Shown: piece by piece, positions 8,905 to 16,657 of the stretch
Position numbering within the stretch: the stretch's first letter is position 1
How the letters are laid out: every line of letters begins with the position of its first letter
Assembly: GCA_963734845.1 (NCBI GenBank)
Contig: CAVTIS010000003.1
Span: 1 to 64,000, forward strand
Source: JAKAVN01 sp963734845
GTDB lineage: Bacteria > Desulfobacterota > Binatia > Binatales > Binataceae
Length of the DNA: 64,000 nucleotides
Direction: 5' to 3'
The notes under the pieces: model-generated
The model's input: the letters and a program-made list of their open reading frames with translations, nothing else
What the model was told of the DNA's origin: nothing
Databases searched by the model: none
Program-made: the position numbers and the translations under genes

Positions 8905-9407
8905 ATAGTAAATGGGCGCGCCGTTAATAGCATCCCTCACGCGTTCTTGCATAGTGCATCAGCGTAGAACCAATGTGGAGTGCATTGTGAAAGACGGCGG
9001 CATAACGTCGTGCTCGTGTTTCGACCAATATGCTGCTCGTAGAGAAAGCAAGTGCATAGACGCCGGGCAGGCCGTCACGGCCGCATGAATGTAAAACGCC
9101 CATGTGTTTGTAGCCTGCTTGATTGATGCCGATGAGTCGGATGATGCTCCGAGCTGCGTAAGATCGGCGACAGCTTGTCGACGATTGATAGCGGCCGCGC
9201 AGTATGTCTCGAGGCGGTAGATGGAGTATCAGATAGCTTTCAGGGGTCGGATATGGAGGCGTTGTGGAGTCACGGTTCGATGAGCTCGAACCGTTAGTTT
9301 CTAACCTGCACGCACCAGGTTGCGCGCTAGCCGGCAGGCGCCCTCGTCGAACAGGAAGAACGGTGTCGCGAATGGGAAAGGGCTAAGGGGTTCTGTGCGC
9401 GGGCTCG
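8905..9407. other. Intergenic region upstream of kdp operon 1, with a hairpin
   Basis: No gene is supported over these 500 bases. At 9272-9294 there is a perfect inverted repeat, ACGGTTCGA / TCGAACCGT, separated by five bases (TGAGC). It has no clear T tract on either side, so it is better described as a possible operator or hairpin than a terminator. Confidence 0.4.
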
Positions 9408-9924
9408 TTATGATTGATGCTCCATCGCACTGTCACCTGCGCGAGCGCTTCCGCTGCCAGCTTCCGGATGTGGGGATTCAGATGATAGCGAGCAAGAAGA
9501 TCGACAGATAATCTCTCTGCACCAGCAACATATTTTATACAGTCTGGCGCGCCACAGAGACAGCACCATCTTCCATTCGGTCGAGGGGTAGAAAAACGTG
9601 TTCCTCACCGCATTTCAACACTGTCCGAGCGCGAACGGCGAGCTCGCGCGTGACGACAATCGCTGAAGGGCGGCACGAGTGGTTCATGAAGGCAAGTCGG
9701 GGCCCCTCGATGTGAGTGCTTGCGCCGACCTGGATAGTTCTGTAGCTGGGCGTGGCAGATGTGCCCATCAACGGGAGGATCACGTCTCCGCACTGGAACG
9801 GTCGGTTTGCAACGAGACGCGCACCATAAAGCGTACTGCCCTCGACAACGCGGACTCGGTCGGACCGCAGGATCTGCGAGCAGCGGTTCTGAAACTGACT
9901 CGGAACAGATTGCAGATCTGGCAT
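9408..9924 (-). pseudogene. SET-domain protein, frameshifted
   Basis: SET domains are S-adenosylmethionine-dependent lysine methyltransferases. From ATG at 9924 the frame shows RVRVVEGSTLYGARLVAN (the G-x-G-like start of the fold), then THIEGPRLAFMNHSC, the hallmark NHSCxP motif, and VLKCGEE. At about 9598 the frame shifts by one base; the other frame continues TFFYPSTEWKM, which supplies the conserved tyrosine and the usual end of the domain, and reaches a cysteine-rich tail by 9408. So the gene is whole in content but split. It lies between kdp operon 1 and the PII-like gene. Single-domain bacterial SET proteins of about 150-160 residues with this ending exist. Confidence 0.6.
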
Positions 9925-10102
9925 GTTGCTCCGCTTGTACGTCAACGCTTGCACAGGCGACGCGCAGTCGCACGGCGATACGTAAAGGCCTAGGTTCTGG
10001 CCCGGTTGGTTGCTGCGCTCAATGCCGTATCCGACTGCGCTGGATGGACGGCTCTCAGCATAGAGGTATTTACCGGATTCAAGTGTTTCAAGTTGTCGTT
10101 TG

Positions 10103-10405
10103 TCAGTGAAATGGTTCGAACGTGTTGGTCCAACTTGAACACATAATGCTTTCCGGATGCAGCAACTCGCAAAGCTGGTGCAGAGTGCTCTGCACCTTGT
10201 CATCGAACAGCAGGAACTCGAGGCGTAGGCGAGACAGATCGGCCGTAAACTCACAGCCTCTGTATAGTTGCTTCCGTCCGCCGGCCAGCGCGCCACCCGA
10301 ACGGTAGATCTGAACTATATCGAATTCCGAGATTCCGAGCCGAGGCGCCGCTTCCTTGAACGCGTCCAAAGCCCAAGGGGTGATTACTGCTTCTATCCTT
10401 TTCAT
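10103..10405 (-). CDS. PII-like signalling protein
   Basis: A 100-residue protein with the PII (GlnB/GlnK) layout: MKRIEAVITPWALDAFKEAA at the start, LGISEFDIVQI, then KQLYRGCEFTADL in the T-loop/B-loop region (compare LYRGAEYxVDF in classical PII) and LRLEFLLFDD. The C-terminal nucleotide-binding stretch of classical PII is shortened. PII proteins sense ATP/ADP and 2-oxoglutarate or other small molecules and bind target transporters and enzymes. It follows the Usp gene on the same strand after a 430-base gap, and a more diverged relative is at 28486 in the mirrored module. I infer regulation of one of the adjacent transporters. Confidence 0.68.
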   Translation of the reverse strand: MKRIEAVITPWALDAFKEAAPRLGISEFDIVQIYRSGGALAGGRKQLYRGCEFTADLSRLRLEFLLFDDKVQSTLHQLCELLHPESIMCSSWTNTFEPFH

Positions 10406-10496
10406 TTATAACTCCAGCGCGAGAAAACAAATGCTACTCCAGTTGACAACCGTGTGCTTCTATACGTTTGAGATAAGCAGAAACTACGCCATGCCT

Positions 10497-10566
10497 AAGG
10501 TCCTGTAAAACTCGAGCTTTTTCAGCTCAAGATGATTGGCTTGGTTTCACTTCTCGGCAGGACCTT
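10497..10566. repeat. Nested inverted repeat between usp and PII-like genes
   Basis: AAGGTCCTG (10497-10505) is the exact reverse complement of CAGGACCTT (10558-10566); between them is a smaller hairpin, GAGCT-TTTTC-AGCTC. The whole 70 bases could fold as a branched stem in the leader of the PII-like gene or be a remnant of a small mobile repeat. There is no T tract after it. Confidence 0.4.
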
Positions 10567-10834
10567 GCTGCAATTTGCGATCTGAATCGGAATGATGGAA
10601 ATTGAGAGATCCCGGGCTGGTATCCCTGGGAAATTGGGAAGTTCTCGAGAGGATTTGACCGAGCTCACTGAGGCCTACTTACCAGTGTGCTGCACCGCAT
10701 GCGCGCTCACGCAAATCCTCGAAGAGTCGAGCTGCGGCGTGGCGTACGAAACGGGACCACGCTGTCAGTGCAGATGGTATCTCGCGTGCCAGCACGTACA
10801 ACTCAGGCGCTGGTGTCCTAGTGATACGGAATCC

Positions 10835-11302
10835 TCAACCCGTCGCCTTCCTAGTTGTCGGTTTTGGGTCACTGACCGTGCGTATCCTGAGGACAGGGCA
10901 TGGTACATAATGGAGGATTTTTTCAGCCGTGCCGCCAATCAAAAGATCGAGTAAGTGAGTGTGTCCGCGCATGGACATGACTATGAGGTCCACCTTGAGC
11001 TTGCTCACCAGATTCCCGATTACTTCGTGAACCACACCAAAATGGAGTTCGGAACGGCATTTTTGGTAGAGCTGCGTTGCCTCTTTCTCGAAACGCTCGA
11101 GCTCAGCCGAGGCGGTCTCAGCGTAACGCTCGAGCAATTTCGTGGGCTCAGACCAACGCGCGACCCCGTAAGGTAACGGCTCCACTACGTGCACGAGCAC
11201 CATTTCGGGTCCATGCTCCTGGGTTAATTCTATCGCGTACTTTAGCGCCGCGAGCGAATGCTCGGAAAAGTCCGTAGGCACCATAATCCTTTCTATTTTC
11301 AT
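10835..11302 (-). CDS. Universal stress protein (UspA family)
   Basis: A 155-residue single Usp domain. MKIERIMVPTDFSEHSLAAL at the N-terminus, VLVHVVEPLP near 35-45, VDLIVMSMRGHTHLLDLLIGG near 105-125 and TAEKILHYVPCPVLRIR at the end give the ATP-binding G-x2-G-x9-G(S/T) type pattern. The cytosolic family binds ATP or other nucleotides and supports stress survival; Usp domains are also part of KdpD sensors. It follows the DUF1646 transporter by 37 bases, so the two probably form one operon, an arrangement repeated at 25.9-27.4 kb. The paralogue there is very similar. Confidence 0.92.
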   Translation of the reverse strand: MKIERIMVPTDFSEHSLAALKYAIELTQEHGPEMVLVHVVEPLPYGVARWSEPTKLLERYAETASAELERFEKEATQLYQKCRSELHFGVVHEVIGNLVSKLKVDLIVMSMRGHTHLLDLLIGGTAEKILHYVPCPVLRIRTVSDPKPTTRKATG

Positions 11303-11339
11303 TCTTCTTCCTCGCCGAGAGAAAAAAGGGACTCAAGAC

Positions 11340-12368
11340 TTACCGGACAAAAGCCATCAAACTCAGAATCGCGAAACAGAGAGTCAGCAAAACAGCCGCG
11401 GAGCCAAGGCCGATCCTCGCCCACTCGTGGGTAGTGATTCCCAACCGGCTCGCCGCGACGATATTTGATATGTTTCCAGTGACAAGTGCTCCTCCGCTAA
11501 CTAGTAATGCGAGTAACGCCGAGCGCTGCTGATTCATACTCAGGGAGGGTCCTATCTCTACAGCTGCCAAAGTCGAATTGTTGACAACTGCGGAGATAGT
11601 GTTCATCCAAAACAGAAGTCCGTTGGGAAGTCGATGGATGTAGGCATCGACTAAGGGCCTAAGCCCATCCGAAAGCGCGACGAGTCCGGCAATAAAAACG
11701 TACACTTTGCCGGGGCGAATCAACAGGACAAGGCTCCACGAATCCTTCTCTTCGGCTGCGTCCAGCGGCTTGCTGGAAGCGAACGGCAAAAACAAGGTGG
11801 GAATCGCGGCCAGAATGACTCCTACGACAATGAAGGGGCCGAGGAGATGGGCAAGGTACCAGAAGTCGACGTGCAAAGAGCGGAGAACAACTGCAATACC
11901 GGGCATGCCCAAAGGCGTCAGGCCCGCGCCGATGCCGATCGCGAAGCATGCAAATACCGTGGCGGCAATTTCGACCCATCGGTCGCAACGAAGCAGGGAA
12001 ATTGCCTCCACAAACACAAGCGCGGCTACGACCGGAGTTATGAAGGCTGCTAGGAAGCCCAGTATGATAGCCAGGGAGAAACAAAGAATCCGCGGGTCCA
12101 GCACTTGGATTACGCGACGAAATACTTGATCGAGAAAGTTCCTCAGGAGACGGAAGCTGGCGCCAAAGACCAGTACTGCCAGCGTGAATGCCAGCGGTTC
12201 ACTCAGGGCTGCCCAAACGAGCGCCGCGTTGAATTGCCCCATCATGCAGGCGGTCAACACTCCGACGAGCAGGAAAAACACCTCGACGTTCCGTTCGATC
12301 GCCTCGACGAAAATGGGTCCGAGCAGAACTACGACGATGACCAGCGTGGCAAGAGCCAATGTCACCAT
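11340..12368 (-). CDS. DUF1646 family predicted cation transporter
   Basis: A 342-residue polytopic membrane protein with about ten hydrophobic segments, starting at MVTLALATLV (12368); the longer frame upstream is arginine-rich and noncoding. Blocks IERNVEVFF (about 25), GFLAAFITPVVAALVF, GAGLTPLGMPG, and TISAVVNNSTLAAVEIGP plus GGALVTGNISNIVAAS match the DUF1646 family, distantly related to ion-transporter superfamily permeases with paired helix-turn regions containing NNST/GNxxN motifs. Substrate is not known; cations are predicted. Its Usp neighbour and two nearby Kdp operons suggest potassium or sodium homeostasis, an inference only. The paralogue at 25911 shares the whole fold. Confidence 0.83.
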   Translation of the reverse strand: MVTLALATLVIVVVLLGPIFVEAIERNVEVFFLLVGVLTACMMGQFNAALVWAALSEPLAFTLAVLVFGASFRLLRNFLDQVFRRVIQVLDPRILCFSLAIILGFLAAFITPVVAALVFVEAISLLRCDRWVEIAATVFACFAIGIGAGLTPLGMPGIAVVLRSLHVDFWYLAHLLGPFIVVGVILAAIPTLFLPFASSKPLDAAEEKDSWSLVLLIRPGKVYVFIAGLVALSDGLRPLVDAYIHRLPNGLLFWMNTISAVVNNSTLAAVEIGPSLSMNQQRSALLALLVSGGALVTGNISNIVAASRLGITTHEWARIGLGSAAVLLTLCFAILSLMAFVR

Positions 12369-12424
12369 GACGGCCACCGGGCAAGGCTTTGAAGGCAGTT
12401 TGAACCGCGAGGTGGTCTCATTCG

Positions 12425-12994
12425 ATGTTGAATTGTGTCCTGAAAAGCTGGAACAAAGCCGGGTTCGATGACATGCGCCCGGCCCACGGCGCGGTGTTGC
12501 GCAATATCGCCCGCGACGGATCGCGGATTGCCGAGCTGGCGAAGTGCCCGCGCATGACCGAGCAGAGCACGGCATAGCTGGTTGAATACTTGCGCGAACG
12601 ACGCTACATCGAGCTCGTGCCGGATCCGAGCTATGGCCGGGCGAAGCTGGTGAGGCTCACCGCGCGTGGCTGTAGAGTCCACGGCACTCTGGTCCGAGTC
12701 AGGCGTGCGTTCGAAAAGGAAATATGCTCGCAGCTGGGTGGGGACGAATGGCGCCAGCTACGTGCACTGTTAGAGGAGTTCGCGGCATGGTCCAGGAGCA
12801 ACTCGAAGCCTGGTTTACGTGCCGTGGTCCGCGACAGGCGGAAAGAAGTGCGGCTGAACATTCCAGCTCTCTGCCGCCCTTCATCCAACAAGCATTCGCA
12901 GTTCGCCGCAGCCATCTCTGCAATTGTGTCGTTATACGGGGCTTTGCCCGGCCTGGTCGCGAAGTCTCATTTCCTTGCACTGCGTCGGTTCTGA
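12425..12994 (+). pseudogene. MarR-family regulator, interrupted by a stop codon
   Basis: Reading from ATG at 12425: FDDMRPAHGAVLRNIARDG, RIAELAKCPRMTEQSTA, then an in-frame TAG at 12575-12577, then LVEYLRERRYIELVPDP, GRAKLVRLTARG and QLGGDEWRQLRALLEEF. This is the winged-helix core of a MarR repressor (recognition helix MTxQS, wing DPxxGRAxLVRLT) with the stop between recognition helix and wing. The frame stays open to 12994 but the last 60 residues look random. Divergent from the DUF1646 gene, so it may once have controlled it. Alternatively a sense codon was mutated recently or misread; all flanking codons fit. Confidence 0.65.
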
Positions 12995-13503
12995 TCGCTG
13001 TTGGTTAACCTGGATTGGCGCCACCGCCAAACCCTCACTTTCCAGGCTCGGCGGCCGGCCGAAATCAAGGCAGCGAGGCGTCCTCGAAACGTCCTAAGGG
13101 GTGTGACTTCCTGCGTGAGACGCGCGCCCGCTGTCAGGCGGCTGAAGATGGGGCACGGCCCCAAGCCGAACGTCGCAAGTCTCTCGGCTGCCTCCGAGGT
13201 GTGGATTGGACTTCCGTTCGCGTCCAAAGGGGTCACAGTCACCACAGTCCACCGGTCGTCAACCCTGAAGGTCCACTTGCATCTGAGGCAGTAGTATAGG
13301 TGCGGCCGCCGTCCCGAAGCTGCGTCTGTCTCCAATGCCCAAATCGCAAAACTGTGCCGCATCTCGGCAGGCGAAAAGATTGGAGCGCCCGATGGCGGAC
13401 GTTTCTGCGAGAGGTTCGGCTTGCGGTATTTGACCAGCCCCAGGCCGCGAAACGGCACGTTGCTATCCAGGGCAGTTTGGACAACATGGGATTTCAGTTC
13501 CAC
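12967..13503 (-). CDS. Conserved protein of unknown function, left copy
   Basis: 178 residues with no domain I recognise. The centre, HLYYCLRCKWTFRVDDR (about 67-83), has a CxxC like half a zinc ribbon, followed by LDANGSPIHTSEAAERLATF and GLGPCP. The same ordered pattern (HHYRYLCIRW, VDGSGRPL, SARVATFALGPCP) occurs in the reading frame at 24487-25269, at the matching place of the mirrored module, which argues that this is a real gene. The far C-terminus is arginine-rich. Overlaps the tail of the broken MarR frame by 28 bases. Confidence 0.5.
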   Translation of the reverse strand: MELKSHVVQTALDSNVPFRGLGLVKYRKPNLSQKRPPSGAPIFSPAEMRHSFAIWALETDAASGRRPHLYYCLRCKWTFRVDDRWTVVTVTPLDANGSPIHTSEAAERLATFGLGPCPIFSRLTAGARLTQEVTPLRTFRGRLAALISAGRRAWKVRVWRWRQSRLTNSDQNRRSARK

Positions 13504-13698
13504 TGCTATACTCCGAAAGGACCCCGCACGATTCCCCTCGCAAGTAGAGCATTTCCTATGCCGCGTAGGCCCTGTTCAATCTCCCAGTAATTAAACGGTA
13601 AACAAAAAGAACGGGCGGCTGAACATTGCAGATTGCAGCAATGATTCGCTGCGTCTTGAAGAACGATCGAGACGACCCCGCTGGCTCAGGTCTAGCGC

Positions 13699-15030
13699 TT
13701 AGTCGAGCTTGTAGCGCTTGCGTTTGCGCCACAGGGTAGTGACGTTTATTCCAAGGTTTTCCGCTGCATCCTGGAGTGTTGGCGACTCCGCCAAGACGCG
13801 CATTATCTGCTCGCGTTCGATCTCCTCAAGACTGTCTGACGAAGGGTAGCTCGGCGCGGGGGGGTGCTGCTGAAAAACGCTGTCCGGAAGGCACTCCGAA
13901 CTGATCAGGTCGCTCTGGGAGAGCACCGCGGCGCGCTCGACGGCATTGCGCAACTCGCGCACATTACCCGGCCAGCGGTAATTGGCAATTACTGCCTGAG
14001 CCTCGGGTGAGAAACGCAATTGCGAGCGGTGGTTACGAATAGCAGCGGCCGAAAGTAGCCGCTCCGCAAGAGGAAGCACGTCTTCGGCATGTTCGCGTAG
14101 TGGGGGTACAGACAGAGCGATGACGTTAAGCCTATAGAACAGGTCTTCTCGGAAGCGGTGAGCCGCCACCTCGCCTGGAAGATCGCGATTCGATGCGGCG
14201 ATGATGCGCGCGTCCACGTGGATTGTGTTATCACCCCCAACGCGTTCGAAACGCTGTTCCTGAACGAAGCGAAGAAACTTGGCCTGGAGAGGGGCATTCA
14301 AATCAGCAATCTCGTCGAGGAAGACTGTGCCGCCATTGGCGGCTTCCAGACGCCCCGGCTTGTCCTTGATGGCCCCGGTGAAGGCCCCTTTGACATGGCC
14401 AAAGAGTTCGCTTTCAAGCAAGTGCTCGGACAGTGTTGTGCAATTGACAACTACAAAGGGCTTTTCACGACGCGGACTCCAGCGGTGAATCTGGCGCGCA
14501 ATGACGTTTTTGCCCGTACCGCTTTCACCCGTCAAAAGAATTGCTGCTTCGCTGGCAGCGACGCGTTGGGCGTCATGAAGCAAACGCTGCATTGCAGGAC
14601 TACGAGATTCGAGCAAAGGGCGCTCTTCCACCGTGTCGCGCAATCCACGAACCTCGCCGCGCAGGCGTCGAGTTTCGAGCGCCCGTTCGACGGCACGTTC
14701 GACCTGATCGAGTGAAAAAGGCTTTGTGAGGTAGTCGTAAGCGCCCGCCTTCATAGCGGCGACGGCGTTTTCCACCGTAGCATACGCCGTCATCAGAATT
14801 ACCAAAACGTCGAGATCTCGATCTTTGATATGTCTCAGCAGTTCGTAACCATTCATCTCTGCCATGCGGTAATCCGTGAGGACGAGATCGAAACCGTCTT
14901 CCTCAGAGAAGCGCGCCAGCGCTTGCTGGCCGCTTTCGGCAGTACGCACCTCATAGCCGCGCGCTTCGAAGAGTGTAGCGAGATTCACGCGAATATTCTT
15001 TTCATCGTCGACGATCAGGATCTTTGCCAT
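13699..15030 (-). CDS. NtrC-type sigma54 response regulator
   Basis: A 443-residue activator from ATG at 15030. Receiver domain (1-120) with IVDDEKN, the phospho-acceptor in LVLTDYRM, and MTAYATVENAV and YLTKPFS. AAA+ domain with Walker A GESGTGKN, the sigma54-contacting GAFTGA, Walker B GGTVFLDEI and the arginine finger region FREDLFYRLNV. The C-terminus is a Fis-type helix-turn-helix ending GINVTTLWRKRKRYKLD. It would activate sigma54 promoters when phosphorylated. It lies 22 bases after the stop of a histidine-kinase remnant and downstream of kdp operon 2, whose upstream region has a near-consensus sigma54 site; I infer that kdp2 is a target. Confidence 0.95.
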   Translation of the reverse strand: MAKILIVDDEKNIRVNLATLFEARGYEVRTAESGQQALARFSEEDGFDLVLTDYRMAEMNGYELLRHIKDRDLDVLVILMTAYATVENAVAAMKAGAYDYLTKPFSLDQVERAVERALETRRLRGEVRGLRDTVEERPLLESRSPAMQRLLHDAQRVAASEAAILLTGESGTGKNVIARQIHRWSPRREKPFVVVNCTTLSEHLLESELFGHVKGAFTGAIKDKPGRLEAANGGTVFLDEIADLNAPLQAKFLRFVQEQRFERVGGDNTIHVDARIIAASNRDLPGEVAAHRFREDLFYRLNVIALSVPPLREHAEDVLPLAERLLSAAAIRNHRSQLRFSPEAQAVIANYRWPGNVRELRNAVERAAVLSQSDLISSECLPDSVFQQHPPAPSYPSSDSLEEIEREQIMRVLAESPTLQDAAENLGINVTTLWRKRKRYKLD

Positions 15031-15052
15031 ATCGCCTCCTGCCCCGCGCGGA

Positions 15053-15217
15053 CTACTCAACCGTGAAGCAGGTTCCCTTGCCCAACGTACTGTCCACAAA
15101 GATTCGGCATCCATGTGCCTCCACGATTTCCTTGGCGATTGCGAGGCCCAAACCCGCGGAGCCCGGCTGCGCAGCATTTACATTCCACTGGGCAAAGCGT
15201 TCGAAGAGATGCCACAT
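15053..15217 (-). pseudogene. 3' remnant of a sensor histidine kinase
   Basis: The minus strand encodes, without a break, 54 residues: LFERFAQWN, then GSAGLGLAIAKEIVEAHG (the G2 box of the HATPase_c domain), RIFVDSTLGKGTCFTVE and TAG. This is exactly the end of a histidine kinase, and it is directly followed by the response regulator. Everything upstream (input domains, phospho-accepting His, N and G1 boxes) is missing: there is a stop just ahead, and the degenerate activator gene sits where the kinase body should be. So the partner kinase of the regulator at 13699 has been deleted here. Confidence 0.75.
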
Positions 15218-15355
15218 CCAACAAAGCCTTGATGTCCTCGGACATCAGCCGCACAGTTGCGCCGCGAGAGCAGTAGCGATTCTGCTACTGTCGAGCAGCA
15301 TGCGACAGTTGTCAACACAGCAGGTTGGTCTTTGCGCGAAGCTCTATGTCGATGT

Positions 15356-16429
15356 TCACCTAAATTTTGACCCAATAGCCACATCTAAATTGAGGCGCTT
15401 GCGCTTTCGGTAGAGAGTCACCACATTGATGCCGAGTGTCGCGGCGGCTTGCTCCAGCGTCCGGCTCTCCGCCAGCACACGCAATATGTGCTGGCGCTCG
15501 ATCTCGTCGAGGGTAGTTTTGGATAAGGTTGGCGTGATCGTACCCGACGCGTGCTTCGCCACTGCTTCCGGAAGATTTGCCAACGTGATCGTCTCGCCCT
15601 CGCATAAAACCGCCGCTGCTTCCATTGCATTTCGCAGTTCCCGCACGTTACCGGGCCAGCGGTAGCGAGTCATGACCGCTGCCGCCTCCGGAGACAACTG
15701 CAAATTGCCACGACGGTTGCGAATCGCCGCTGTGGCCAGCATACGCAGAGCCAAAGGAAGAATGTCTGTGGGACGTTCGCGTAGAGCGGGGACGCGCAGT
15801 GAGATGATGTTTAGATTGTAAAAAAGGTCTTCGCGAAACCGGTGGGTCCTTACTTCGCGGACAAGATCGCGATTAGAGGCGGCAATCATCCGCACATCAA
15901 TCGTCTTTTCCTCCTCGGCCGTCTTGAGCGTGCGATCCAGTACAAATTGAGCAAGATCGACTTGAAGTGCAGAAGGAAGGTCATCGATACTGGCCAGAAA
16001 GAGAGTGCCACCTTCCGCTGCTTCGAATCGCTCCGATGCGCGCTTCGCTCCGATCTGCAGCGCATCCAGAGTCCATCCAGAACTTTCTCTTTCCCGGCTT
16101 TGCTGAGATAAGATGGTGCAGTCGACAACCACGAAGGGTTTCGCCCGGCGTGAACTCCAAAGGTGGATTTGCCTGGCGAGTAGAGTCTTACCGGTCCCGC
16201 GTTCGCCGGTCAGCAATATCGTCCCGTCGGAGGCAGCAGCCTGTTCGGCATTCTCCAGCAAGCGTCGCATGTCCGGACTGCGTGGCCGCACAAGAAGAGA
16301 ATCCTCTACGGCGTCCTGCGAAGTTTCAGCGTTGAGACGCTTTGTTCGAAGTTTCAAGATCCGCTCTACAATGCTTTGCCCTGCTCGAGCAGAAAGTGCG
16401 GCATAGCCCGGCCGCGCTCTCTGGTGCAA
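15356..16429 (-). CDS. Degenerate sigma54-activator-like protein lacking receiver, GAFTGA and Walker B acids
   Basis: 357 residues, clearly paralogous to the regulator at 13699 but without a receiver domain; similarity starts in the linker. Walker A GERGTGKT and the arginine-finger region FREDLFYNLNI are kept, as is the C-terminal Fis-type DNA-binding end GINVVTLYRKRKRLNLD. The GAFTGA loop that touches sigma54 is absent (WTLDALQIGAKRASERF in its place), and Walker B reads GGTLFLASIDD instead of GGTLFLDEI, losing both acids. It therefore should not open sigma54 promoters. It may be a DNA-binding competitor or repressor, or a decaying gene whose frame happens to be intact. Lies between the outer-membrane barrel gene and the kinase remnant. 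Confidence 0.82.
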   Translation of the reverse strand: MHQRARPGYAALSARAGQSIVERILKLRTKRLNAETSQDAVEDSLLVRPRSPDMRRLLENAEQAAASDGTILLTGERGTGKTLLARQIHLWSSRRAKPFVVVDCTILSQQSRERESSGWTLDALQIGAKRASERFEAAEGGTLFLASIDDLPSALQVDLAQFVLDRTLKTAEEEKTIDVRMIAASNRDLVREVRTHRFREDLFYNLNIISLRVPALRERPTDILPLALRMLATAAIRNRRGNLQLSPEAAAVMTRYRWPGNVRELRNAMEAAAVLCEGETITLANLPEAVAKHASGTITPTLSKTTLDEIERQHILRVLAESRTLEQAAATLGINVVTLYRKRKRLNLDVAIGSKFR

Positions 16430-16657
16430 GCCCTATTGACCCATCGGGCAAGATGAAAGTACTTCGTGAAAGCTCGTAGCCATCTGTCTTTGCGATGGAA
16501 CGATTGCTCTACACTAGATCGGAACCGTTTCAGGACCAGGATGGCCGGGACTCCACAGCTAATCCCACATCAAACAAAACTACCAGTCAGCTTCGACCTC
16601 AAAGCATTCCGAAAAACAATCACACCATCGACGACTGTTCCCGTCGCCTCTGTCTGT

